From NCBI GenBank assembly GCA_013695115.1, contig JACDBD010000305.1:1-5978 (forward strand): a DNA stretch of 5,978 nucleotides, read 5' to 3'. The notes below the pieces were generated by a model that had not been told where the DNA came from, ran no database searches, and worked only from the letters and a program-made list of their open reading frames with translations. This document shows, in pieces, positions 1-5,978 of this stretch (position 1 is the first letter of the stretch; each line of letters opens with the position of its first letter). The position numbers and the translations under genes were made by a program. The DNA is from Actinomycetota bacterium (GTDB lineage: Bacteria; Actinomycetota; Acidimicrobiia; IMCC26256; JACDBD01).

Positions 1-10
1 ATCCGCGCCT

Positions 11-1174
11 CTACGAACCCTTGTAGTTGAGGATCTCCCGCATCGAAGTCTCGATCTCGACGAGATCAGCCTGGTCGGTCATGACCTGCTCCAGATCTTT
101 GTAGGCTCCCGGAATCTCGTCGAGGAGCTTGGCAGCGCGATCGCGGTTCCATGTCTTGCCCTTCATCTGCTCGCGCAGGTCATCGACGGTGAAACGCTTC
201 TTGGCCTGGCGCCGGCTGTGGCGACGGCCGGCGCCGTGCGCGCACGAGTGGTAGCTGGGCTCGTTTCCGAGGCCGCGCACAATGTGAATGTCGTTGCCCA
301 CCGACCCCGGGATGACGCCGTAGTCGCCTAGGCGGGCGCGGATCGCGCCCTTGCGAGTGATCCAGAGTTCCTCACCGTCGTGCTGCTCGCGGGCGGAGTA
401 GTTGTGATGGCAGTTGATGCGCCGGACCTCCGAGCCCTGACCAGCGAACGTGAACAGCTCGTCGAGTAGACGATCCATCATTTGCTCCCGATTGGCGAGT
501 GCATAGTCCTGCGACCAGAGCATGTCGGCGACGTAGGCCTCGAACTCCTCCGTGCCCTCGGAGAAGTAGGCGAGATCGCGATCCTCGAGCTGAAGACCGG
601 AGCGCTGTGCGACCTTGCGCGCCCGTTCGATGTGTTGCGTCGCGAGCTCGTTACCGATGCCGCGACTGCCCGAGTGAATCACCCCCCACACCCGATCATT
701 CTTCGTAGTAGCCAAACACAGGTAGTGGTTGCCGGCTCCGAGTGTTCCGAACTGCTCGACCGCCTTTCGTTCTTGCTTCGGCGTGAACTGTGAGGGCGGT
801 GGATGCGCCTCGAACCATCGGTGCGCCGCCGCCGTGCCGCGGGCGTGCCCCTGCCCGACGCCGGCGGGAATGGCGCGCTCGATCCTCGGCATCAGCCGCT
901 CCAGGTCCCCGGGCAGATCCGAGGCGTGGAGATCGGTTTCGAACGCGACCATCCCGCACCCGATGTCGACGCCCACCGCCGCCGGGATGATCGCGTCGCG
1001 CGTCGGGATCACCGACCCGACCGTCGCCCCGATCCCGAGATGCGCGTCGGGCATGAGCGCGACGTGGCCCTCGATGATCGGCAGGCGGGCGGTGCGTTGG
1101 GCCTGGGCGACCGTCTGCTCGTCGATCTCGGACGCCCACGACAGCAGCTTGGGTGCGAGTTGCTTCGGAGGCAT
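11..1174 (-). CDS. rtcB: RtcB-family RNA-splicing ligase
   Basis: RtcB joins RNA ends carrying a 3'-phosphate (or 2',3'-cyclic phosphate) to a 5'-hydroxyl end, using GTP and Mn2+ through a GMP-histidine intermediate; in bacteria it repairs cleaved RNAs in the cytoplasm. The 387-residue product is near the usual length (about 400) and carries the family signatures in order: MPDAHLGIG (41-49), GVDIGCGM (68-75) with metal ligands D70 and C73, LGAGNH (145-150) with H150, HSGSRG (167-172) with H167, CHHN (255-258) with H257, and HGAGR (313-317), where H313 should be the guanylylated histidine. The C-terminus keeps the conserved lysine (K385 in NYKGS). Ligand assignments come from recalled Pyrococcus and E. 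coli enzymes. The chosen ATG lies 2 nt after the stop of the upstream cyclase gene, with no Shine-Dalgarno sequence, so translation is probably coupled. An in-frame ATG ten codons earlier (1204) would overlap the cyclase gene and is less likely. No archease gene (an RtcB activator in some organisms) is visible here. Confidence 0.96.
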   Translation of the reverse strand: MPPKQLAPKLLSWASEIDEQTVAQAQRTARLPIIEGHVALMPDAHLGIGATVGSVIPTRDAIIPAAVGVDIGCGMVAFETDLHASDLPGDLERLMPRIERAIPAGVGQGHARGTAAAHRWFEAHPPPSQFTPKQERKAVEQFGTLGAGNHYLCLATTKNDRVWGVIHSGSRGIGNELATQHIERARKVAQRSGLQLEDRDLAYFSEGTEEFEAYVADMLWSQDYALANREQMMDRLLDELFTFAGQGSEVRRINCHHNYSAREQHDGEELWITRKGAIRARLGDYGVIPGSVGNDIHIVRGLGNEPSYHSCAHGAGRRHSRRQAKKRFTVDDLREQMKGKTWNRDRAAKLLDEIPGAYKDLEQVMTDQADLVEIETSMREILNYKGS

Positions 1175-1176
1175 GC

Positions 1177-2520
1177 TCAAGTCTTGACCGCGAAGAGGCG
1201 CCATCGGTCCGGAATTCCCTTGAGCTCGTGCTCGCCCCGCTCCTCGAACTCGATACCCGAGCCGGCGACGAGATCCTTGACCGTGCTCGACACGAGGACC
1301 TCCCCCGGCTGCGCCAGCGCGGAGACACGCTGCCCGATGTGCACCGCCAGTCCGCCGATGTCGTCGGCCCGCACCTCGACCTCGCCGGTGTGCAGACCGA
1401 TGCGGACGTCCAGCCCCAGATCGGATGCGGCGGCGCGGATCGCGGATGCGCAGCGGATGGCGCGCGCCGGGCCGTCGAAGGTGGCCAGGAACCCGTCGCC
1501 GGTCGTCTTCACCTCGCGACCACGGAAGGCCTCGAGCTGGCGTCGGATGGCAGCGTCGTGGTCGTCGAGAAGTTCCTTCCAGCGGCGGTCGCCGAGCGAT
1601 GCCGCTCGCTCGGTGGAACGGGCGACGTCGGTGAACATGACGGTGGCGAGGACCCGATCGGGCTCGGGCGCGACCCGAACCCCGGTCAGAAACTCTCGGA
1701 TCTCCTCGATCACCACGTCGGAATCGGAGCTCCACGGGAAGTGGTCCTGGCCGGGCAAGTCGACGTACCGGGCGCCCGGGATCTGCTCCGCCATCCACCG
1801 CCCTGCCCGCCAGTTGACGACGCGGTCGCCGTGGCGATGAAGCACCAAGGTCGGCACCCGGAGTGTCGGCAGCACATCGCGTACGTCGATTTCCAGGAAC
1901 ATGGTGTAAAGCGCGGCGACGCCGTCCGGGCTCACGCCGGCGCGCCGGTAACGGCCGAGCCACGCCTTGGCGGCGGAGTCGTTGGCGAGCGAGGGCGCCC
2001 AAATCTCCAAGTCGTCACCGGAGTACAGGACCGACTCGGGGAGGAACTCCAACGCCGCCTCGACCAGCACTTCTGCGGGCGCGGCCCAGGGGTAGTCGGG
2101 CGCTTCGGTCGAGCGGGCCATGCCCCCGTGGAGCACCAGCGCGCGGGTGCGCTGGGGGTACGTGGCCGCGAAGAGGATGGACATCGGCGCGCCCTCGGAG
2201 ACACCCATGAGCGCCGCGTGTTCAGAACCGGCGGCGTCCATGACCGCGCGCACGTCGTCCATCCGCTCCTCGAGTGTCGGGATGCCGACGGACCGATCCG
2301 AGAGACCGGTCCCTCGCTTGTCGAACAGGATCACGCGGTTGAACTCGGCGAGCCCCCTGATGAACCGAGCCATGTGGGGGTTGTCCCACTCCAGGTCGAG
2401 GTGGCTCACGAATCCCTGGACGAGGACGAGATCCCGTTCGCCCTCGCCCACCACCTGGTACGCGACGTGAACGTCCTCGCTCTGCGCGTACTGGACCGGC
2501 GACGGCTGAATCACACCCAT
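1177..2520 (-). CDS. Alpha/beta-hydrolase fused to class III adenylate/guanylate cyclase
   Basis: This 447-residue protein has two domains. Residues about 8-280 form an alpha/beta-hydrolase with nucleophile elbow GVSEG (S108), probable acid D232 (HGDRVV) and histidine H260 (GQDHF), so the triad looks complete. Residues about 288-445 form a class III nucleotidyl cyclase: metal aspartates D298 (FTDV) and D342 (TGDGF), purine-selecting K338 and D387 as expected for ATP, and transition-state arginine R398. The transition-state asparagine four residues before that arginine is replaced by H394. A cAMP product is therefore likely but not certain. Mycobacterial Rv1900c has, as I recall, the same architecture. 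I see no signal peptide or membrane segment, so it should be cytosolic. Class III cyclases work as dimers; the hydrolase part may be an enzyme, a ligand sensor or a regulator, and its substrate is unknown. The start is the first ATG and keeps the family N-terminus (VQYAQSEDVHVAYQVVGEG). The gene leads an apparent operon with rtcB and diverges from thrS. Confidence 0.93.
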   Translation of the reverse strand: MGVIQPSPVQYAQSEDVHVAYQVVGEGERDLVLVQGFVSHLDLEWDNPHMARFIRGLAEFNRVILFDKRGTGLSDRSVGIPTLEERMDDVRAVMDAAGSEHAALMGVSEGAPMSILFAATYPQRTRALVLHGGMARSTEAPDYPWAAPAEVLVEAALEFLPESVLYSGDDLEIWAPSLANDSAAKAWLGRYRRAGVSPDGVAALYTMFLEIDVRDVLPTLRVPTLVLHRHGDRVVNWRAGRWMAEQIPGARYVDLPGQDHFPWSSDSDVVIEEIREFLTGVRVAPEPDRVLATVMFTDVARSTERAASLGDRRWKELLDDHDAAIRRQLEAFRGREVKTTGDGFLATFDGPARAIRCASAIRAAASDLGLDVRIGLHTGEVEVRADDIGGLAVHIGQRVSALAQPGEVLVSSTVKDLVAGSGIEFEERGEHELKGIPDRWRLFAVKT

Positions 2521-2555
2521 CAGGCTAAAGGGCCACTGGTATCGTCGCTCGGGAG
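2521..2555. promoter_or_regulatory. Short divergent promoter region between cyclase-rtcB and thrS
   Basis: Only 35 bp separate the two divergent start codons, so promoter elements for both directions must overlap each other or lie inside the genes. For thrS, TGG-TATCGT (2537-2545) resembles an extended -10 box and would start transcription around 2552-2556, giving a very short or leaderless mRNA. I see no good -35 box. The GGGAG touching the thrS ATG is too close to act as a normal ribosome binding site. In the cyclase direction, only weak matches such as GATACC (complement of about 2538-2543) are present. The gap is too short for a T-box leader or riboswitch. This is inference from weak motifs. 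Confidence 0.35.
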
Positions 2556-4526
2556 ATGGCCGACCCGATCACGATCAAACTGCCCGACGGATCAGAGCGC
2601 GAGTACTCGTCGGGCACGACATTGGGTGAGATCGCGGCGTCGATCGGCAAGGGCCTGGCCAAGGCCGCGATCGCGGCCAAGGTCGACGGCGAGCGGGCCG
2701 ACCTCGAGCGTCCCATCGATCACGACGCCAGCGTCGCGATCATCACCGCCGACAGCGACGAGGGCCGCGAGGTCCTCCGGCACTCGACCGCCCACGTCAT
2801 GGCCCAAGCTGTCACCGACCTTTTCCCGGGGGCGAAGTACGCCATCGGGCCGGCGATCGAGGACGGCTTCTACTACGACTTCGAGCTGCCCGACGGCGCC
2901 CACTTCAACGAGGACGACCTCGAGCGCATCGAGGCCCGCATGCGCGAGATCGTCCAGGCCGACCAGCCGTTCGAGCGGGAGGAGGTCGAGCGCGACGCCG
3001 GGCTCGCGCTCTTCGCCGACCAGCCCTACAAGGTCGAGATCATCGAGCGGGTCGAGCCCGACGACTCCACCGAGGTGGGGGAGGGTGAGGTCATCTCCGT
3101 CTACCGGAACCCGCGCGACGGCGCCGACCCCTTCGTCGATCTGTGCCGGGGCCCGCATGTGCCGTCGACGAAACGACTCGGTCCGTTCAAGCTCATGAAG
3201 GTCGCGGGCGCCTACTGGCGGGGCGACGAGCGCCGCCCGATGCTCCAGCGGATCTACGGCACCGCCTGGGACTCGAAGGCCGCGCTCGCCGACCACCTCC
3301 ATCGCCTCGAGGAGGCCGAGCGACGCGACCACCGCAAGATCGGCACTGAGCTCGACCTGTTCTCGTTCCCCGACGAGCTGGGCGCGGGGCTCGCGATCTG
3401 GCACCCCAACGGCGCCATCGTCCGCAGGGTCATGGAGGACTTCTCCCGCGCCGAGCACGAACGGGCCGGCTACGACTTCGTCTTCAGCCCGCACATCGCC
3501 CGTTCCACGCTGTGGGAGACCAGCGGCCACCTCGACTTCTACGCCGACGGCATGTACCCGCCCATGGAGCTGGAAGGGGCGACGTACTACCCGAAGCCCA
3601 TGAACTGCCCGTTCCACATCCTCGTCTACCGCAGCCACCTCCGCTCCTACCGCGAGCTCCCGGTCAGGCTGTTCGAGCTGGGCACCGTGTACCGGTTCGA
3701 GCGCTCCGGAGTGCTGCACGGATTGCTGCGGGTCCGGGGGATGACGCAAGACGACAGCCACATCTTCTGCGAGCCCACGCAGATCGTCGACGTGCTGCGG
3801 GAGTTGCTCGACTTCGTCCTCTTCATCCTGCGCGCATTCGGGTTCACCGAGTTCGAGGCGGAGATCTCGACAAGACCGAAGGAGAAGTCGATCGGCGCCG
3901 ATGCCGACTGGGAGATGGCGACCCAGGCGCTGTTCGACGCCATCGAGGGGTCGGGCCTCTCGTACGAGGTCGCCGAGGGTGAGGGCGCGTTCTACGGGCC
4001 CAAGATCGACATCCACCTTCGTGACGCCATCGGCCGCCGCTGGCAGCTGTCGACGCTCCAGGTCGACTTTCAGGAGCCGCAACGGTTCGAGCTCGAGTAC
4101 GTCGGCGCCGACAACGAGCGCCACCAGCCGATCATGATCCACCGGGCGCTGTTCGGCTCGATCGAACGCTTCTTCGCCATTCTGGTCGAGCACTACGCCG
4201 GAGCCCTGCCGAGCTGGCTGGCCCCGAAGCAGGTGACGGTGCTGCCGGTGGCCGACCGCCACGACGCCTACGCGTTCCGCATCGTCGATCGTCTGAACGC
4301 CGAAGGCTTCCGGGCGGAGCTGGTCGATGCCGCCGCCGACTCGCTCGGTGCACGCGTGCGTCGGGCCAAGCAGGAGAAGGTGCCGTACGTCTTGGTGGTC
4401 GGGGACGAGGACGCCGACGCCGGTTCCGTGGGCGTGAACGCGCGAGGCAGCGACAAGCCCGAGCGCGGCGTCCCGGTCGACGACTTCGTCGCCCGACTGG
4501 CGGCCGAGGTGACGGAGAGGGCGTGA
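2556..4526 (+). CDS. thrS: Threonyl-tRNA synthetase
   Basis: ThrS charges tRNA-Thr with threonine in the cytoplasm and removes mis-attached serine. The 656-residue product has the complete bacterial layout (E. coli 642): TGS domain (about 1-63), editing domain (about 65-235), class II catalytic core (about 255-555) and anticodon-binding domain (about 556-656). The editing site is intact, with HSTAH (H76, H80) and CRGPH (C197, H201). The catalytic zinc ligands are C351 (MNCPFH), H402 (DDSHIFC) and H529 (MIHRALFGSIERF); motif 2 arginine is R380 (YRFER), and motif 3 contains R538. The start is well fixed: an in-frame TAA lies at 2526-2528 and no other start codon occurs between it and the ATG at 2556. 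There is no normally spaced Shine-Dalgarno sequence, so the transcript may be leaderless. The final TGA overlaps the GTG start of the next gene. Identity is certain from the motifs; only transcription details are uncertain. Confidence 0.98.
   Translation: MADPITIKLPDGSEREYSSGTTLGEIAASIGKGLAKAAIAAKVDGERADLERPIDHDASVAIITADSDEGREVLRHSTAHVMAQAVTDLFPGAKYAIGPAIEDGFYYDFELPDGAHFNEDDLERIEARMREIVQADQPFEREEVERDAGLALFADQPYKVEIIERVEPDDSTEVGEGEVISVYRNPRDGADPFVDLCRGPHVPSTKRLGPFKLMKVAGAYWRGDERRPMLQRIYGTAWDSKAALADHLHRLEEAERRDHRKIGTELDLFSFPDELGAGLAIWHPNGAIVRRVMEDFSRAEHERAGYDFVFSPHIARSTLWETSGHLDFYADGMYPPMELEGATYYPKPMNCPFHILVYRSHLRSYRELPVRLFELGTVYRFERSGVLHGLLRVRGMTQDDSHIFCEPTQIVDVLRELLDFVLFILRAFGFTEFEAEISTRPKEKSIGADADWEMATQALFDAIEGSGLSYEVAEGEGAFYGPKIDIHLRDAIGRRWQLSTLQVDFQEPQRFELEYVGADNERHQPIMIHRALFGSIERFFAILVEHYAGALPSWLAPKQVTVLPVADRHDAYAFRIVDRLNAEGFRAELVDAAADSLGARVRRAKQEKVPYVLVVGDEDADAGSVGVNARGSDKPERGVPVDDFVARLAAEVTERA
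4514..4517 (+). promoter_or_regulatory. Ribosome binding site deciding the GTG start of the HIT gene
   Basis: GGAG lies inside the last codons of thrS, 5 nt before a GTG that overlaps the thrS stop (GTGA, 4523-4526). It supports this GTG as the start, and the arrangement suggests translational coupling to thrS. The next in-frame ATG (codon 54) would remove part of the conserved fold. Confidence 0.6.
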
Positions 4527-5023
4527 GCCTCGAGCGCATCTGGGCCGGGTGGCGCGCCGGATACATCGAAGGCGTCACCTCCGCACCCCTCGATGACGGC
4601 GGCTGTCTCTTCTGCGAGCTTGCTACCGCCGATGCCGACGAGGTGTTCGTCGTTGCCCGCGACGAGCTCGTCTTCGCGGTGATGAACGCCTATCCCTACG
4701 CCTCCGGCCACCTCATGGTGGCGCCGCTGCGCCACGAGGCCGAGCTCGACGGGCTGAGCGAGAAGGAGGCGACCGCGCTCATGGCAATGACGCAGCGAGC
4801 CGCCACCGCCCTCAAGGCCGCCTACCGGCCCGACGGTCTCAATGTGGGGGCCAACCTCGGCCGCGCCGCGGGAGCCGGTGTACCCGGCCACGTGCACCTG
4901 CACGTGGTGCCACGTTGGCACGGCGACACCAACTTCATGACCGCGGTCGCCGAGGCCCGGGTGCTCCCCGAGGACCTCCGCACCAGCCGGCAGAAGCTGA
5001 AGGACGCCTGGCGCGACCGGTAG
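4523..5023 (+). CDS. HIT-family protein, probable Ap4A phosphorylase/hydrolase
   Basis: HIT (histidine triad) proteins cleave phosphate bonds in nucleotide compounds such as diadenosine tetraphosphate (Ap4A). The 166-residue product carries the signature HVHLHVVPRW with H123, H125 and H127; the middle histidine H125 should be the nucleophile. GLNVGANLGRAAGAGVPGH (105-123) and the YPYASGHLMVAP segment (58-69) are typical of the actinobacterial branch that includes M. tuberculosis Rv2613c, described as an Ap4A phosphorylase; this likeness is from memory, not an alignment. C28 and C31 (CLFC) resemble the zinc-binding CxxC of many HIT proteins. The GTG start overlaps the thrS stop by 4 nt and has GGAG 5 nt upstream, so the two genes are probably co-translated. 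ThrS and other aminoacyl-tRNA synthetases make Ap4A as a side product, which gives the pairing a plausible purpose. Family membership is firm; phosphorylase rather than hydrolase activity is inferred. Confidence 0.92.
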   Translation: MSLERIWAGWRAGYIEGVTSAPLDDGGCLFCELATADADEVFVVARDELVFAVMNAYPYASGHLMVAPLRHEAELDGLSEKEATALMAMTQRAATALKAAYRPDGLNVGANLGRAAGAGVPGHVHLHVVPRWHGDTNFMTAVAEARVLPEDLRTSRQKLKDAWRDR

Positions 5024-5033
5024 GTTCGGGACG

Positions 5034-5513
5034 ATGGCCGACGAGCACCGCGACACGCTGCCGGACGACCTCGACGTCACCGCCTACGTCGGGCCCTACG
5101 TCTTCCCCAACATCACCCGCCGGCGCATCCCGGGCGCCATGTACCTGCTGGTCGCACTGATGTGCCTCGGGGGATGGGTCGCAACCGACAACCCGGGCCT
5201 GCTCGCGGTCGCCGCTGTCCTCGCCGCGATCAGCGCTTACCACTTTGCGACCGCGTGGGACGTGCGCGTCGACGAGACCGAGGCGCTGCTCGTGGCCACC
5301 CGAACCGTCGGGTTCCCCGTCGGCCATTCGTCGGCGCAGCTGGCGTGGCGCGGTGTGCGCAGCCGGCCCGCCTGGCGCATCCTTCTCTACAGCGCCGACG
5401 AGCCGCCGACGATGAGGGGTCTGGTCGAGTTGGACGCGATCGACGGCCACGTCATGGGTGAGTACACCGAGCCCAACCCCGAGGACTGGTCGCAGTATGG
5501 AATCGGTGTTTGA
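5034..5513 (+). CDS. Small two-helix membrane protein of unknown function
   Basis: I do not recognise this 159-residue protein. The N-terminus is acidic (about 1-20), followed by the basic stretch ITRRR (27-31) and two hydrophobic segments at about 33-50 and 53-73 joined by a very short turn. A soluble C-terminal part follows (about 75-159), ending with an acidic stretch and the WSQYGIGV tail. The basic residues before the first helix suggest that both ends face the cytoplasm with a helical hairpin in the membrane. No catalytic motif, cysteine pair or signal-peptidase site stands out. The gene starts 10 nt after the HIT stop with no strong ribosome binding site, and codon use matches its neighbours, so it is probably the third gene of the thrS unit. 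In mycobacteria the next gene is, as I recall, pgsA (phosphatidylinositol phosphate synthase); this protein lacks the CDP-alcohol phosphotransferase motif and has too few helices for that. That it is a real gene is fairly sure; its function is unknown. Confidence 0.82.
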   Translation: MADEHRDTLPDDLDVTAYVGPYVFPNITRRRIPGAMYLLVALMCLGGWVATDNPGLLAVAAVLAAISAYHFATAWDVRVDETEALLVATRTVGFPVGHSSAQLAWRGVRSRPAWRILLYSADEPPTMRGLVELDAIDGHVMGEYTEPNPEDWSQYGIGV

Positions 5514-5557
5514 GCAGGTCAGAGGCAAGATAGCACGTAGCACAGCGCAATACGAGG

Positions 5558-5563
5558 TAAAGT
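5558..5563 (+). promoter_or_regulatory. Possible -10 box of a leaderless recombinase transcript
   Basis: TAAAGT matches the TATAAT consensus at four of six positions and fits the TANNNT pattern of actinobacterial promoters. It ends 6 nt before the recombinase ATG, the spacing typical of leaderless transcripts. No -35 box is recognisable. The surrounding gap (5514-5569) is visibly richer in A+T than the genes and also holds TAGCAC twice with a 7-bp period (5531-5536, 5538-5543). No hairpin plus T-run terminator for the thrS unit was seen. The alternative reading is that GAGG (5554-5557) serves as a ribosome binding site, but 12 nt is a long spacing. Confidence 0.35.
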
Positions 5564-5569
5564 CCACTC

Positions 5570-5978
5570 ATGGATTCGTCCCCTGAGACCGAGGCGCTCC
5601 TGACGAGTTGGGGATTGGCCCTTCACGATAAGGCCGCCAGCACTCGGGCGCTGTATGCGGACGTGGTGCGCCGTTTCGCCCGGTGGCTCCCTGAGGGCCA
5701 CGGATTATTGGACGTGCGACGTCGGGACGTCGAGGGCTATCTCAGCCACCTACGGGACGAGGGGAGAGCGCCCGCCACCATCCGGTCGCGCTGGATCGCG
5801 CTCCGTTCGTTCTACGCCTGGGCGGCGGGCGAAGACGAGATCGACACGAATCCCATGCTCGGCGTGAAGGTCGCGCGTCCCGACCCGCCGCCGCCGGCCA
5901 TGCCTGACGACGACGATCTACGCCGACTCTGGAAAGTGCTCACCGGCCGCGGGTTCTACGAGCGGCGCGACCTCGCGA
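5570..5978 (+). CDS. Tyrosine recombinase/integrase, N-terminal part (cut by window end)
   Basis: Reading from the ATG at 5570 gives 136 uninterrupted codons up to the window edge. Residues about 8-95 resemble the SAM-like core-binding domain of phage integrases and XerC/XerD: STRALYADVVRRFARWL (24-40), VEGYLSHLRDEGRAPATIRS (54-73) and LRSFYAWAAGE (78-88), followed by the usual TNPMLGVKVARP linker (93-104). DDDDLRRLWKVLTG (113-126) and ERRDLA (131-136) match the entry into the catalytic domain. The catalytic Arg, His and Tyr residues lie beyond the window, so activity cannot be judged. Such enzymes cut and rejoin DNA at specific sites, integrating or excising mobile elements or resolving chromosome dimers. 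A TTA codon (5705-5707), rare in G+C-rich actinobacteria, and the A+T-richer upstream gap hint at acquired DNA. It could instead be a chromosomal Xer protein, though the lack of typical Xer neighbours favours a mobile-element enzyme. The family is quite sure; the subtype is open. Confidence 0.85.
   Translation, partial: MDSSPETEALLTSWGLALHDKAASTRALYADVVRRFARWLPEGHGLLDVRRRDVEGYLSHLRDEGRAPATIRSRWIALRSFYAWAAGEDEIDTNPMLGVKVARPDPPPPAMPDDDDLRRLWKVLTGRGFYERRDLA

Noticed and set aside
1175..2002. An in-frame upstream extension of rtcB making a 663-residue protein
   Set aside because: The extra 276 residues are Arg/Pro/Gly-rich and lie antisense-free but out of frame within the well-supported cyclase gene on the same strand. 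RtcB signatures start only after the ATG at 1174, and the family length fits 387 residues.
2521..2555. T-box leader expected for a regulated thrS
   Set aside because: The gap to the divergent gene is only 35 bp, far too short for a T-box, and no such structure is visible inside it.
1153..3198. A 681-codon plus-strand open frame running across the cyclase and the start of thrS
   Set aside because: It is antisense to the cyclase and out of frame with thrS, has low-complexity Ser/Arg/Thr-rich stretches, and crosses the divergent promoter gap.
2592..4262. A 556-codon open frame antisense to thrS
   Set aside because: Long antisense frames are common opposite G+C-rich genes because stop codons are rare there. 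The product shows no domain, and thrS on the other strand is certain.
4888..4907. Perfect 9-bp inverted repeat with a 2-bp spacer (CCACGTGCA / TGCACGTGG)
   Set aside because: It coincides with the codons of the HIT signature HVHLHV. Alternating CAC and GTG/CTG codons create the symmetry, so coding constraint explains it.
5514..5569. tRNA gene or terminator between the membrane gene and the recombinase
   Set aside because: The 56-bp gap is too short for a tRNA, and I found no GC-rich hairpin followed by a T-run.

Overview
The window is G+C-rich bacterial chromosome, most likely from an actinobacterium. A deep branch such as the Acidimicrobiia is possible, but the sequence does not settle this. 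The evidence is codon use strongly biased to G/C in third positions, little Shine-Dalgarno signal before the genes that open transcription units, an alpha/beta-hydrolase fused to a class III cyclase (a typically actinobacterial architecture), and a threonyl-tRNA synthetase gene overlapping a HIT-family gene. As I recall, the last arrangement also occurs in Mycobacterium tuberculosis (thrS next to the Ap4A phosphorylase gene Rv2613c).

Left half, minus strand (11-2520): two tightly spaced genes read leftwards. The first in transcription order is a 447-residue fusion of an alpha/beta-hydrolase and an adenylate/guanylate cyclase. It is followed after 2 nt by rtcB, a 387-residue RNA ligase. They probably share one transcript, which would join cyclic-nucleotide signalling to RNA 3'-phosphate/5'-hydroxyl ligation.

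Right half, plus strand (2556-5513): a divergent set starts only 35 bp away. It contains thrS (656 aa, all editing and catalytic residues present), a HIT-family nucleotide phosphorylase/hydrolase overlapping thrS by 4 nt, and after 10 nt a small two-helix membrane protein of unknown function. ThrS can make Ap4A as a side product and HIT enzymes of this type split it, so the overlap makes biochemical sense.

Right edge (5514-5978): a 56-bp, more A+T-rich gap leads into the first 136 codons of a tyrosine recombinase that runs off the window. It is the only sign of a mobile element here; whatever lies beyond it is not visible.

No tRNA, rRNA, CRISPR array, insertion sequence or convincing terminator was seen, and no gene-free stretch exceeds 56 bp. 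Most of the window is conserved housekeeping or signalling sequence. The points worth a second look are the cyclase-rtcB pairing, the non-canonical cyclase residue, the uncharacterised membrane protein and the partial recombinase.
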